Assembly (NCBI GenBank): GCA_031258835.1
Contig: JAIRMH010000052.1
Span: forward strand, 1-33,825
Source: Tannerella sp.
GTDB taxonomy: Bacteria; Bacteroidota; Bacteroidia; Bacteroidales; Tannerellaceae
Direction of reading: 5' to 3'
Length of the DNA stretch: 33,825 bases
The translations under genes and the position numbers were made by a program. Numbering within the stretch: the first letter of the stretch is position 1; each line of letters opens with the position of its first letter. Below are positions 1 to 7,516 of this stretch, piece after piece. The notes below the pieces were generated by a model, which saw only the letters and a program-made list of their open reading frames with translations, was not told the origin of the DNA and made no database searches.

Positions 1-41
1 ATCAACGCCGCTACTGCCAAAATAACACGATATTTTTTCAT
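1..41 (-). CDS. N-terminus of an exported protein, cut by the window edge
   Basis: An ATG on the minus strand at 41 opens the frame MKKYRVILAVAAL, which runs off the left edge. Two lysines followed by a hydrophobic run are typical of a Sec signal peptide or lipoprotein leader. A good Bacteroidetes -7 box (TACCTTTG) lies 24 nt upstream on the same strand, which supports this start. Only 13 residues are visible, so the function cannot be stated. The gene is divergent from the sugar isomerase-like gene at 354. Confidence 0.6.
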   Translation of the reverse strand, partial: MKKYRVILAVAAL

Positions 42-64
42 CTTTTTATTTGTTTTAATTGGGG

Positions 65-72
65 CAAAGGTA
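65..72 (-). promoter_or_regulatory. -7 box of the promoter for the gene at the left edge
   Basis: The minus strand reads TACCTTTG, an exact TAnnTTTG match, 24 nt before the ATG at 41. TTG triplets lie upstream in the TTTTGTAACA repeats, but their spacing is not ideal. Confidence 0.55.
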
Positions 73-81
73 GCAGCTATT

Positions 82-113
82 TGTTACAAAAATGGCGACT
101 TTCTGTTACAAAA
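82..113. repeat. Two direct TGTTACAAAA repeats 22 bp apart in the upstream region
   Basis: TGTTACAAAA occurs at 82-91 and again at 104-113. The 22-bp offset is about two helical turns, so both copies face the same side of the DNA. They lie just upstream of the minus-strand -7 box at 65-72. This looks like a pair of sites for one regulator, but no protein can be assigned. Confidence 0.4.
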
Positions 114-123
114 CAATTACTTT

Positions 124-190
124 CCCCGATAAATTTCGGCGGACATTTTTATCGGTATGTGTGGAATGTCGAAAATTTTATGTATATTTG
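124..190 (+). repeat. Dispersed promoter repeat, copy 1
   Basis: This 67-nt block matches 62 of 67 positions of the block at 32783-32849 and is clearly related to 5709-5774, both on the opposite strand. It ends in the -7 box TATATTTG (183-190), with TGTG 19 nt upstream in place of TTTG. The upstream half carries the arms CCGATAAA and TTTATCGG. Unlike the other copies it is not close to a start codon: the next gene begins 163 nt downstream and has its own promoter. The 312-nt gap 42-353 holds this element, the TGTTACA repeats and two other promoters, and no credible gene. Confidence 0.8.
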
Positions 191-279
191 ACACGCCTAA
201 AAAGCAGTTCTTTGAGCGTATTAATAATTTTATTGCATTTGATGATTGGGTCTGCGGTGAAATATTTTGCACATAATGA

Positions 280-310
280 TTGCATATTGAAAAAATGTTT
301 TCTAAATTTG
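280..310 (+). promoter_or_regulatory. Promoter of the Tat-exported sugar isomerase-like gene
   Basis: TTG at 280-282, a 20-nt spacer and TAAATTTG at 303-310 match the Bacteroidetes sigma-ABfr consensus. The start codon follows 43 nt later. Confidence 0.55.
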
Positions 311-353
311 TCGTGTTTTTTGATTTTTACTAACAATAATAATATTAAGTACT

Positions 354-1229
354 ATGCAAAGCAGACGTGATTTTATTAAGCGAGCATCTATGTTGATTGC
401 CGGAGGCGTTGTGTCTCCAAACCTTATGTCTTCCGGTGGAGGGATACCTGCGCCGTCGAAGTATCTTGGACTTCAGCTTTATTCTCTTCGTGAGATGATA
501 AATGACGAAGGTATACGTAAAGTGTTGGAGGTAGTTGCGGGAATGGGCTATAACAGCCTTGAAACCGCCAGTTATGGCGATGGGAAATTCTATGGAGAAG
601 ATCCTGTTGAATTGAAAAAAATAGTGGGAGATTTGGGCATGAAGTTGACAAGCTCTCATATCGGACGTAATATCACAAAAGATCATGACGAAGACATGGC
701 TTGGTGGAACAAAGCGGTTGAAGCGCATAACGCCGCAGGCATGAAATATATGATAATGCCATCCTCGCCATTGAATGAAGGCGCTACCCTTGATAAGGTT
801 AAACGTTATGGGGATTATTTTAATGAAATAGCCCTGATCACGGCCGGAGCGAGCATACAATTCGGTTATCATAATCACGCTTTTGAATTTGAGACTAAAA
901 TCGACGACATTCCTGTTTATGACCTCCTGTTAAAAAATACAAGCCCCCGTCATGTGATTTTCCAACTTGACGTTTACTGGATTAAGAAAGGCGGATATGA
1001 TCCTGTTGATTATATGAAGAAATATCCGAAACGCATTAAAGTATTGCATATTAAAGACGAAACCGCTATTGGCGCTCAGAATACGGTTAACTATAAAGAT
1101 ATATTCGAGCAGGCTTATATCAATAAAATAAAAGATTGGTATGTAGAAGTAGAAGAATACGATACGACACCGGAGGAAGACGTCAGAAAAAGTGCGGACT
1201 ATTTGCTGAATGCCGATTTCGTGAAGTAA
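354..1229 (+). CDS. Tat-exported sugar phosphate isomerase/epimerase-like TIM-barrel protein
   Basis: The 291-residue product begins with a textbook twin-arginine signal (SRRDFIK, then a hydrophobic stretch to about residue 28), so it is exported folded to the periplasm. The rest fits the xylose isomerase-like TIM barrel (AP_endonuc_2 family): GLQLYSLRE opens the barrel, and likely metal ligands lie in GYHNHAFEFE, QLDVYW, LHIKDE and VEVEEYD. Family members isomerise or epimerise sugars with a divalent metal. In Bacteroidetes, exported members often sit beside Gfo/Idh/MocA oxidoreductases and DUF1080 proteins of the 3-keto-glycoside pathway; such a pair is present at 24617-29370, but about 23 kb away. 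Here the gene is monocistronic, with its own promoter and a strong terminator. The substrate is unknown. Confidence 0.85.
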   Translation: MQSRRDFIKRASMLIAGGVVSPNLMSSGGGIPAPSKYLGLQLYSLREMINDEGIRKVLEVVAGMGYNSLETASYGDGKFYGEDPVELKKIVGDLGMKLTSSHIGRNITKDHDEDMAWWNKAVEAHNAAGMKYMIMPSSPLNEGATLDKVKRYGDYFNEIALITAGASIQFGYHNHAFEFETKIDDIPVYDLLLKNTSPRHVIFQLDVYWIKKGGYDPVDYMKKYPKRIKVLHIKDETAIGAQNTVNYKDIFEQAYINKIKDWYVEVEEYDTTPEEDVRKSADYLLNADFVK

Positions 1230-1234
1230 ATGGC

Positions 1235-1274
1235 GGCTCCCGTCGCTCGAACAGGGGGAGGCGGGAGCCTTTTT
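1235..1274 (+). terminator. Rho-independent terminator after the isomerase-like gene
   Basis: GGCTCCCG (1235-1242) pairs perfectly with CGGGAGCC (1262-1269) across a 19-nt loop and is followed by TTTTT. It begins 6 nt after the stop codon. Confidence 0.8.
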
Positions 1275-1336
1275 CCTGTTCGTCGACACGTTTTTCAGCC
1301 GCTTCTGCCGAGGCGAAAGCAGTTGTTTATGGCTGA

Positions 1337-1789
1337 TTAGAGAAAATCCGTCGTAATTTTATGTATGCGTTCTAAGTGACGACCGCCTTCAAACGGGGTG
1401 TCCAAATATGCATCTACTATTTGGGCTACGTCATCTTGCGTTATGAATCTGGCCGGAATAACAAGTATATTCGCTTTATTGTGTGCGCTGATGAGTTTTG
1501 CTATATTGACATTCCAGGCAAGCCCGGCTCGTATGAATGTATATTTGTTGAGGGTCATCGCCATCCCGTTTCCCGTACCGCATAACGCAATACCGATCTC
1601 TATCTCCTTGTTTTTTATTGCTTCTCCCAACAGATGAGCGTAATCGGTATAATCGCTCCTTTCTGTCGAACCGGCGCCAACGTCAATGTAGCTCAAGCCT
1701 CTTTGTTCAAGGTGTTTTTTGATGAACTCTTTAAATTCAAAACCTGTGTGGTCACTTGCTAATCCTATTGTTGTATTTGTGAAATTCAT
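1337..1789 (-). CDS. rpiB: Ribose-5-phosphate isomerase B
   Basis: The 150-residue cytoplasmic enzyme interconverts ribose 5-phosphate and ribulose 5-phosphate. Family signatures are IGLASDHTGFEFKE at the N-terminus (phosphate and sugar binding), the catalytic-cysteine loop LCGTGNGMAMTLNKY, and SAHNKANILVIPARF, which holds the conserved histidine-asparagine pair. Length matches the RpiB/LacAB family. It lies 86 nt downstream of transketolase on the same strand, separated by a long hairpin, so it is probably the last gene of the TPR protein-tkt-rpiB unit. Together with transketolase it links the arabinose product D-xylulose 5-phosphate to central metabolism. Confidence 0.93.
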   Translation of the reverse strand: MNFTNTTIGLASDHTGFEFKEFIKKHLEQRGLSYIDVGAGSTERSDYTDYAHLLGEAIKNKEIEIGIALCGTGNGMAMTLNKYTFIRAGLAWNVNIAKLISAHNKANILVIPARFITQDDVAQIVDAYLDTPFEGGRHLERIHKITTDFL

Positions 1790-1811
1790 TTCGGTTATAG
1801 TTTTAAATAAT

Positions 1812-1867
1812 GGGGCTAAAGGCTAAATGTCAACCGGTTCCTGTTCCTGTTTTTAACCCTTAGCCCC
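1812..1867 (-). other. Intercistronic hairpin between tkt and rpiB
   Basis: GGGGCTAAAGGCTAAA (from 1812) can pair with TTTAACCCTTAGCCCC (ending 1867) with two mismatches; the loop contains CAACCGGTTC. In the tkt-rpiB direction there is no clean U-tract, only ATTATTT. It may trim or stabilise the mRNA 3' end or partly attenuate rpiB. On the plus strand the stem is followed by TTTTT, but no plus-strand gene needs it. Confidence 0.5.
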
Positions 1868-1875
1868 TTTTTGCT

Positions 1876-3909
1876 CTATTGTTTTAACAGTTCTTTGACT
1901 AATGTATAGACATTATCTCCCGTGAAACCAAGTTTTTGGTCTAGCACTTTGTACGGAGCGGAATAGCCGAAGCTTGGCATGCCGTGTATGCGTCCGTTAT
2001 CTCCGACGAGGCCTTGCAGGGTTACGGGCAAACCGGATGTCAGTCCGAAGCGTTTCACGCCACGGGGTAATACATTGTCCCGGTATTCCGCCGGTTGGTC
2101 GAGGAATAATCCTTCGGACGGAACCGATACTATCCGTACATGGATGCCTTCGTCGGCAAGTTTTCCGGCGCCTTCTACGAGCGTGGCCACTTCCGAACCG
2201 CTTGCCAGCAAGACGACATCAGGACTGCCGTCGCTGTCACTGACGATGTATCCGCCCTTCGTGATCTGTTGCGCTTCCGTGCGGCGGGATCCGCTTGCTG
2301 CCGGCAGATTGTTTATATTCTGACGCGATAAGATGAGGGCTACGGGGCGGTTACTTTCTACGGCTACTTTCCATGCATAGATTGTTTCTTCCGCATCAGC
2401 CGGACGGATGACGATCGTCGAGCGTTCGCCGGAATGATTTTTCAAGTGTTCCAGCAGGCGTATCTGCGCCTCGTGTTCTACGGGCTGATGCGTGGGGCCG
2501 TCTTCTCCTACGCGGAATGAATCGTGCGTCCATACGTATATCACATGCAACCGCATCAATGCCGCAAGGCGTACGGCCGGCTTCATATAATCGGAGAATA
2601 CGAAGAATGTTCCGCATACCGGAATCACGCCTCCATGAAGCGCCATACCGTTCATGATACAGGCCATCGTGAGTTCGCTTACGCCTGTTTGAAGGAATTG
2701 CCCGGAGTAATCGCCTTTTCTGAGCGCTTTTGTATGTTTAAGGAAGCCGTCCGTCTTGTCGGAGTTACTTAGATCGGCAGATGCTACAATCATGTTCTCA
2801 ACCTGCTTTGCATAAACGCCTAACATTGTAGCCGAGGCAGCGCGAGTTGCAATATTTTCTTTCATTTCAATTGCCGAGTAGTCTATTTCAGGCAATTTCC
2901 CGCTTAAGAACAAATCTAATTTTGCAGCAAGTTCCGTATTTTCGGTGCGGAATCTTTCTTCTTCACGAGCTATTTCCCGTGCCCAATTTATAAGTTTTTT
3001 CCTGCGTTCGGCATACAATATCTCCACTTCGGGGAAGATGGTAAACGGATTTTCCGGGTCGCCACCCAGATTTTTTATGGTGGCGTTGAAGTCGGCGCCG
3101 GCAGCAGATAACGGTTGCCCGTGTGTGGATATAGTATTTTCGTAACTGTTACCCTCCGCGTCAACAGCGCCTTTTGCCATTACGGTCTTGCCGATGATGA
3201 CCGTCGGGCGTTCTTTTTCTGCGTTCGCCTCTTTCAGCGCCCGGCGTATTTCGTTGACGGAGCTGCCGTCTACGGTGATAACATTCCAGTTCCATGCTTT
3301 GTATTTCGCCGCCACATCTTCGGTATTTACTTCGTCCACTTTCGTTGAAAGCTGTATGTTGTTCGAGTCGTAATACATAATCAGGTTGTTCAGGCCTAGA
3401 TGACCGGCTATGCGGCCTACGCCTTGGGATATTTCTTCCTGAACGCCGCCGTCGGAAATATAAGCATATGTCTTATGCGACATCCATTCTCCGAAGCGTG
3501 CAGCCAGAAAACGTTCCGCGATAGCGGCGCCGAGAGCCATCGCATGACCTTGTCCAAGCGGGCCGGATGTGTTTTCGATACCATGCAAAACATCCACTTC
3601 CGGATGTCCTGGCGTCAGGCTTTCCCATTGACGGAAATGCTCCAGTTCTTTCAGCGGTAACAATCCGGCTAATGCAAGCGTCGAATACAACATCGGAGAC
3701 ATATGCCCCGGATCGAGGAAAAAACGGTCGCGGTAAGGATCGTCAGGTTTTTCCGGATTAAAATTCAGAAATTCGGAATAAAGAGTATTTATGAAATCAG
3801 CTCCGCCCATAGAACCGCCCGGGTGCCCGGACTTCGCTTTTTCCACCATCGAAGCGGCAAGGATACGAATGTTATCTGCCGCCAAGTTCATTGTTTTTTC
3901 GTTGTTCAT
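1876..3909 (-). CDS. tkt: Transketolase
   Basis: Thiamine-diphosphate enzyme of the non-oxidative pentose phosphate pathway, moving two-carbon units between xylulose 5-phosphate and aldose phosphates. Visible signatures: SGHPGGSMGGADF near the N-terminus; GPLGQGHAMALGAAIAE; the cofactor/metal region DGGVQEEISQ with SNNIQLS; the second-domain catalytic glutamate in QTGVSELTMACIMNG; and the substrate histidine in THDSFRVGEDGPTHQP. I start at the ATG at 3909 (MNNEKTMNLAADNIR, 677 residues), because the ORF-track extension MRQMTKQLNELLITKK is not typical of the family; the ATG at 3891 is also possible. It follows the pseudo-protease/TPR gene by 67 nt without an obvious promoter, so the two are probably cotranscribed. 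Confidence 0.95.
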   Translation of the reverse strand: MNNEKTMNLAADNIRILAASMVEKAKSGHPGGSMGGADFINTLYSEFLNFNPEKPDDPYRDRFFLDPGHMSPMLYSTLALAGLLPLKELEHFRQWESLTPGHPEVDVLHGIENTSGPLGQGHAMALGAAIAERFLAARFGEWMSHKTYAYISDGGVQEEISQGVGRIAGHLGLNNLIMYYDSNNIQLSTKVDEVNTEDVAAKYKAWNWNVITVDGSSVNEIRRALKEANAEKERPTVIIGKTVMAKGAVDAEGNSYENTISTHGQPLSAAGADFNATIKNLGGDPENPFTIFPEVEILYAERRKKLINWAREIAREEERFRTENTELAAKLDLFLSGKLPEIDYSAIEMKENIATRAASATMLGVYAKQVENMIVASADLSNSDKTDGFLKHTKALRKGDYSGQFLQTGVSELTMACIMNGMALHGGVIPVCGTFFVFSDYMKPAVRLAALMRLHVIYVWTHDSFRVGEDGPTHQPVEHEAQIRLLEHLKNHSGERSTIVIRPADAEETIYAWKVAVESNRPVALILSRQNINNLPAASGSRRTEAQQITKGGYIVSDSDGSPDVVLLASGSEVATLVEGAGKLADEGIHVRIVSVPSEGLFLDQPAEYRDNVLPRGVKRFGLTSGLPVTLQGLVGDNGRIHGMPSFGYSAPYKVLDQKLGFTGDNVYTLVKELLKQ

Positions 3910-3976
3910 TTTTTTAGTTATTAGTAGTTCGTTTAATTGTTTTGTCATTTGTCGCATTAGTGGACGAATTTGCAGT

Positions 3977-5683
3977 CTAATTACAGTTCTCTTTTATCAG
4001 CTTCTCTACGACCGGGTCGCCTAATTCCTTTGCTTTCTCGAAATTCTTACATGCCTCCTCCTTCTTATCCTGACGGATGAGGCTGACGCCTAACAGTCGG
4101 TATGCAGAGGCGAATGTCGGATCCTGTACAATCGCTTTCTCCACACATTCCTGCGCTTTGACAGGCTCTTTAAGGCGCAGATAAACGGAAGCCATTTCTG
4201 CCTGATAGACGGCGTTATCTTTGTCGAGCGAAATAGCTTTCTCGATATCTTTCAGCGCGCCTTCGAGGTCGTTGGAACGAAATTTTGCTTGTTCGCGATA
4301 ATAATAAAAAGCGTCGCCAACGTTTCCACCGGTAAATATATAATATTTATCATAATCTTTGACTGCCTGCTCATAAAATCCCGTCTGCATCTTTAGTTCC
4401 ACACTTTCCAGCAGATACGCCTGCGCTTCGGCAATGGGGCTTTTTGCAATGGCGCTATCCAGTAGCGTGATGATTTCCATGTAATTGGAGCCGGGTATCT
4501 GTTGTTTGCATTTAGCGGCAAGATAATACGATGCGCCGGAGGCTACCGGGCTATGGTTGACCATGGAATATGCCTGGAACGCCTTTTCGTAATCGCCGTT
4601 ATAGAAAGCGATGTCGCCTTCTAATTGGCGGTACAGGGGAAGATCTTCCTCCGATAAGGCTTTTTGCGTGTATCCTTCTGCGGTTTCGACATTCCAGTTT
4701 TTGTGGCGGAGCGTGCTGTCGCTGGTTGCTATTCCGAAAATGAGTTTTGCCTTGTTATAATATATGTTTCCTCTGTTTTTTGTTTGTTTTTCGATTTTTT
4801 CAAGATCGGCCAGCGCCAGGTCCAGCATCTTAAGTTGTTCATTTTCCGTGGGCGCCAGTTCTTTGCGACGATAGGCGTAATGCGACGCCCGGCTGATATA
4901 GCCTTCCTCATGATAGGGGAATGTCGTGATAAAATCGTTCAACGTTTCGAGGTATAAACGGGCATCTTCTCTTGACGTGTGGAGTAACAGGGCGATCTGC
5001 GCATCTTCTGCCGTTGGGGGCCATGCTTTACGTATCCCGATATCCGAGTATGTACGTTTCAGCATATCCATAGAAGTGATTTGCAGGCTTTTGATATATG
5101 CAACAGAGATACCGTAGGTCTTTCCCTTTCCCGATGCATCGGCCTGCGTTAATGCAAAGACCTCGCCGTTTTCGGTTAATAACGGATAGCCTTCCTGCGA
5201 TTTGGGAAGCGGCATATCTATTTTGTAATAATCATAAGCGCCGTTGATTTTTGTTATCTCCAGGATGCTTCCCTGCACCAGCTCTTTTACTTCCGCCGAA
5301 GGTGGGATATAGGCGGCAGATCCTGTTTGTACCGCCGTTTTTACTTGAGTTAAGAAGGTTGTTTTTTTTGGAATGGCGACTTTGAAACAAATCACTCCGT
5401 ACATTTCGTCGACACCTAATATGTGTGTGACAGGCAGTTTCTCACCGGAGGAAGTTGTTACTACGGCTTCCTTGGCATTTTTGAATAAATCGAACGACGA
5501 TACCGCTTCGCCGTTCTCTTGAATGAAGAACCCGTTTCCCGTTTTGGATACGCCCTCTTTGGTTGTTGTTTCAACGGTTATGATAGCTTTCGACGCCTTG
5601 TCGAGCCATTTGGGCGCTTTTTTTTGTGCGGCAGCCGAAACTGTTTGTAACACTGTTAATAATAGTATGAATACTTTCTTCAT
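3977..5683 (-). CDS. Exported degenerate trypsin-like (HtrA-type) domain plus TPR protein
   Basis: The start is set at the ATG at 5683, giving a 568-residue protein with a Sec signal peptide (MKKVFILLLTVLQTVSAAA, then QKK). The track's 686-residue ORF runs upstream into araB in another frame and is rejected. Residues about 25-190 follow the HtrA trypsin fold (GNGFFIQENGEAVSSFDLF, then ILGVDEMYGVICFKV), but the usual catalytic histidine and aspartate positions are occupied by other residues, so it should not be a protease. The C-terminal half has TPR repeats (GALKDIEKAISLDKDNAVYQ; KAQECVEKAIVQDPTFASAY). It is probably a periplasmic scaffold. It is the first gene of the unit with tkt and rpiB and is driven by promoter repeat copy 2. 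Its role there is unknown. Confidence 0.8.
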   Translation of the reverse strand: MKKVFILLLTVLQTVSAAAQKKAPKWLDKASKAIITVETTTKEGVSKTGNGFFIQENGEAVSSFDLFKNAKEAVVTTSSGEKLPVTHILGVDEMYGVICFKVAIPKKTTFLTQVKTAVQTGSAAYIPPSAEVKELVQGSILEITKINGAYDYYKIDMPLPKSQEGYPLLTENGEVFALTQADASGKGKTYGISVAYIKSLQITSMDMLKRTYSDIGIRKAWPPTAEDAQIALLLHTSREDARLYLETLNDFITTFPYHEEGYISRASHYAYRRKELAPTENEQLKMLDLALADLEKIEKQTKNRGNIYYNKAKLIFGIATSDSTLRHKNWNVETAEGYTQKALSEEDLPLYRQLEGDIAFYNGDYEKAFQAYSMVNHSPVASGASYYLAAKCKQQIPGSNYMEIITLLDSAIAKSPIAEAQAYLLESVELKMQTGFYEQAVKDYDKYYIFTGGNVGDAFYYYREQAKFRSNDLEGALKDIEKAISLDKDNAVYQAEMASVYLRLKEPVKAQECVEKAIVQDPTFASAYRLLGVSLIRQDKKEEACKNFEKAKELGDPVVEKLIKENCN

Positions 5684-5708
5684 GACATTTGGTTTGAAAT
5701 ACAGCGGA

Positions 5709-5774
5709 CAAAAATACATGAAATTTTCGACATTCCACACAGCCGGATAAAAATGTCCGGTGAAATTCGTAAGG
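5709..5774 (-). repeat. Dispersed promoter repeat, copy 2
   Basis: On the minus strand this 66-nt block shares with copies 1 and 3 the strings GGACATTTTTATC and TGTGTGGAATGTCGAAAATT, and ends in the -7 box TATTTTTG (5709-5716), 25 nt before the ATG at 5683. TGTG lies 19 nt upstream of that box. In this copy the upstream half forms CCGGA-N8-TCCGG. It is the apparent promoter of the TPR protein-tkt-rpiB unit. Confidence 0.8.
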
Positions 5775-5820
5775 AAAAAACAGTGAAAATCCCGCAACAA
5801 GTTCATGTCTTGGGATTTTC
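5775..5820 (-). terminator. Terminator of the ara operon
   Basis: On the minus strand GAAAATCCC (5820-5812) pairs perfectly with GGGATTTTC (5793-5785), with a small AAG/CTT extension inside the loop, followed by ACTG and TTTTTT (5780-5775). It lies 19 nt after the araB stop codon and separates the ara operon from the next promoter. Confidence 0.75.
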
Positions 5821-5838
5821 TTTGCTTTCGTATTTTAT

Positions 5839-7509
5839 TTATATCTGTATTGTTAATTCCTCTGTGAATTTTCCTATCCTCACATATTTCTCGTATATCT
5901 CGCCGTATTGTTTTGCATTTTCCTCGTTGGGCAAATATTCTTTTGTAAAGCCGGAGGTCATTGCTTTTTGCGCGTTCTCTATGTTCTTGTAGACGCCGGC
6001 GGCTGTTGCGGCAAACATTGCCGCTCCGAGAGCGCACGCCTGGTCGGTCTTACACACTTTAATAGGCATATGTAGCACGTCGCTTAATGTCTGCATGACA
6101 AATGGGGATTTCAACGCGATACCTCCTATGCCTATTACGTTATCGATGCGTACGCCTTCATCCGTAAAACGTTCGACGATTGCACGCGAGCCGAAAGCCG
6201 TCGCTTCCACGAGGGCGCGGAAGATATGAGGCGCCGTACTTCCCAGCGTAAGCCCGGTAATCGTTCCCGTAAGCAACTGGTTGGCATCCGGCGTCCGGCG
6301 TCCGTTCATCCAGTCGGTTGCAATAACGGCGCTTTCGCCAAGCGGTATTTTTTCCGCCTTTTCGGTAAGCGCAAGGATCATCTTTGCGCAGGTTTCGTCG
6401 ATCAGCTTTGTTTTTGTTGCGTCGTCGACAATGGTTGTTTCCGATAGAATCTCTTTAATCGGAAATTCCAGCACGCGTTTGAACCATGCATAAATATCTC
6501 CGAACCCGGACTGTCCGGCCTCAAGGCCGATCATGCCGGGTATGACGGAGCCGTCAACCTGTCCGCAGATCCCTTTGAGCAGTTTATCGCCTGTTTCTTT
6601 ATAACTTGCAACCATCACGTCGCAGGTGGATGTCCCGATGATGCGGACCAGGGTGTTCGGCGTGATACCGGCGCCGACGGCTCCCATGTGGCAGTCAAAA
6701 GCGCCTCCCGCCACCACCACCTTCGTGGGAAGTCCGAGTCGCGAAGCCCATTCGGGAGAGAGAGTGCCGACAGGTTTGTCTGCCGTCTCCGTTTTTTCGA
6801 ATAGTCTGCTGCGGAATCCTTTTAGTAGTGGGTCGAGCGTTGTCAGGAACTCCTCGTCGGGCAGTCCGCCCCAGCTTTCATGCCACATGGCCTTGTGCCC
6901 GTTAGCACAACGGCTGCGAACGATGTCTTTTGACGTTTTCACGCCGGTAATCAACGCCGGCAACCATTCGCAATATTCGACGATAGAAAAGGCCTTTTCG
7001 CGGACGGCTTCGTCTTCGCGCAGCACATGTAAAGCCTTTGCCCAGAACCATTCCGAGGAATAGATGCCGCCTTCGTAGGCTGCATAATCGATGTTCCATG
7101 TCTTGCAGAGTTCATTTATTTCCGCCGCTTCCTTTACTGCCGTATGGTCTTTCCAGAGAACGAACATGGCATTCGGATTCTCTGCAAATTCGGGCAGTAA
7201 TGCCAGCGGCGTACCTGTTGCATCCGTAAAGGCCGGCGTACTGCCGGTTGTGTCGAAGGCGATGCCGACGACCTGTTCGGCCGTCCCCTGGGGACTTTGC
7301 GATAGCGCTTCTTTTACGGTCGCTTCAAGTACGTCGATATAATCTTGCGGATGCTGACGATATTGGTTAATAGAGGGGTTACAATATCTGCCGACCGACC
7401 AGCGCGGGTATTTTTTTACCGCCGACGCTATGATTTCTCCGTTTTCTGCGTTTACAATAAGGGCGCGGGCGGAATCTGTCCCGTAGTCGAGCCCGATTAC
7501 ATATTTCAT
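5839..7509 (-). CDS. araB: L-ribulokinase
   Basis: Phosphorylates L-ribulose to L-ribulose 5-phosphate with ATP, the second step of cytoplasmic L-arabinose catabolism. The 556-residue product is an FGGY-family kinase of the size usual for AraB: the N-terminal ATPase-fold motif GLDYGTDSARALIV, the sugar-binding segment GAFDCHMGAVGAG, ATDWMNGRRTPDAN, and the C-terminal GIGGIALKSPFVMQTLSDVL. The GTDSAR motif and long form favour ribulokinase over xylulokinase. It starts 7 nt after the araA stop codon, so it is translationally close to araA, and it is the last gene before the terminator. Confidence 0.95.
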   Translation of the reverse strand: MKYVIGLDYGTDSARALIVNAENGEIIASAVKKYPRWSVGRYCNPSINQYRQHPQDYIDVLEATVKEALSQSPQGTAEQVVGIAFDTTGSTPAFTDATGTPLALLPEFAENPNAMFVLWKDHTAVKEAAEINELCKTWNIDYAAYEGGIYSSEWFWAKALHVLREDEAVREKAFSIVEYCEWLPALITGVKTSKDIVRSRCANGHKAMWHESWGGLPDEEFLTTLDPLLKGFRSRLFEKTETADKPVGTLSPEWASRLGLPTKVVVAGGAFDCHMGAVGAGITPNTLVRIIGTSTCDVMVASYKETGDKLLKGICGQVDGSVIPGMIGLEAGQSGFGDIYAWFKRVLEFPIKEILSETTIVDDATKTKLIDETCAKMILALTEKAEKIPLGESAVIATDWMNGRRTPDANQLLTGTITGLTLGSTAPHIFRALVEATAFGSRAIVERFTDEGVRIDNVIGIGGIALKSPFVMQTLSDVLHMPIKVCKTDQACALGAAMFAATAAGVYKNIENAQKAMTSGFTKEYLPNEENAKQYGEIYEKYVRIGKFTEELTIQI

Positions 7510-7516
7510 AATAATA

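Noticed and set aside
92-370. 92-residue plus-strand ORF at the left edge
   Set aside because: It runs through promoters and the dispersed repeat, has no domain, and overlaps the start of the Tat-exported protein in another frame.
3910-3957. 16-codon upstream extension of transketolase
   Set aside because: The extension is unlike transketolase N-termini, while MNNEKTMNLAADNIRILA fits the family.
5684-6037. N-terminal extension of the TPR protein ORF to 686 residues
   Set aside because: It overlaps the 3' end of araB in another frame, crosses the ara terminator and the promoter repeat, and would hide the clear signal peptide at MKKVFILL.
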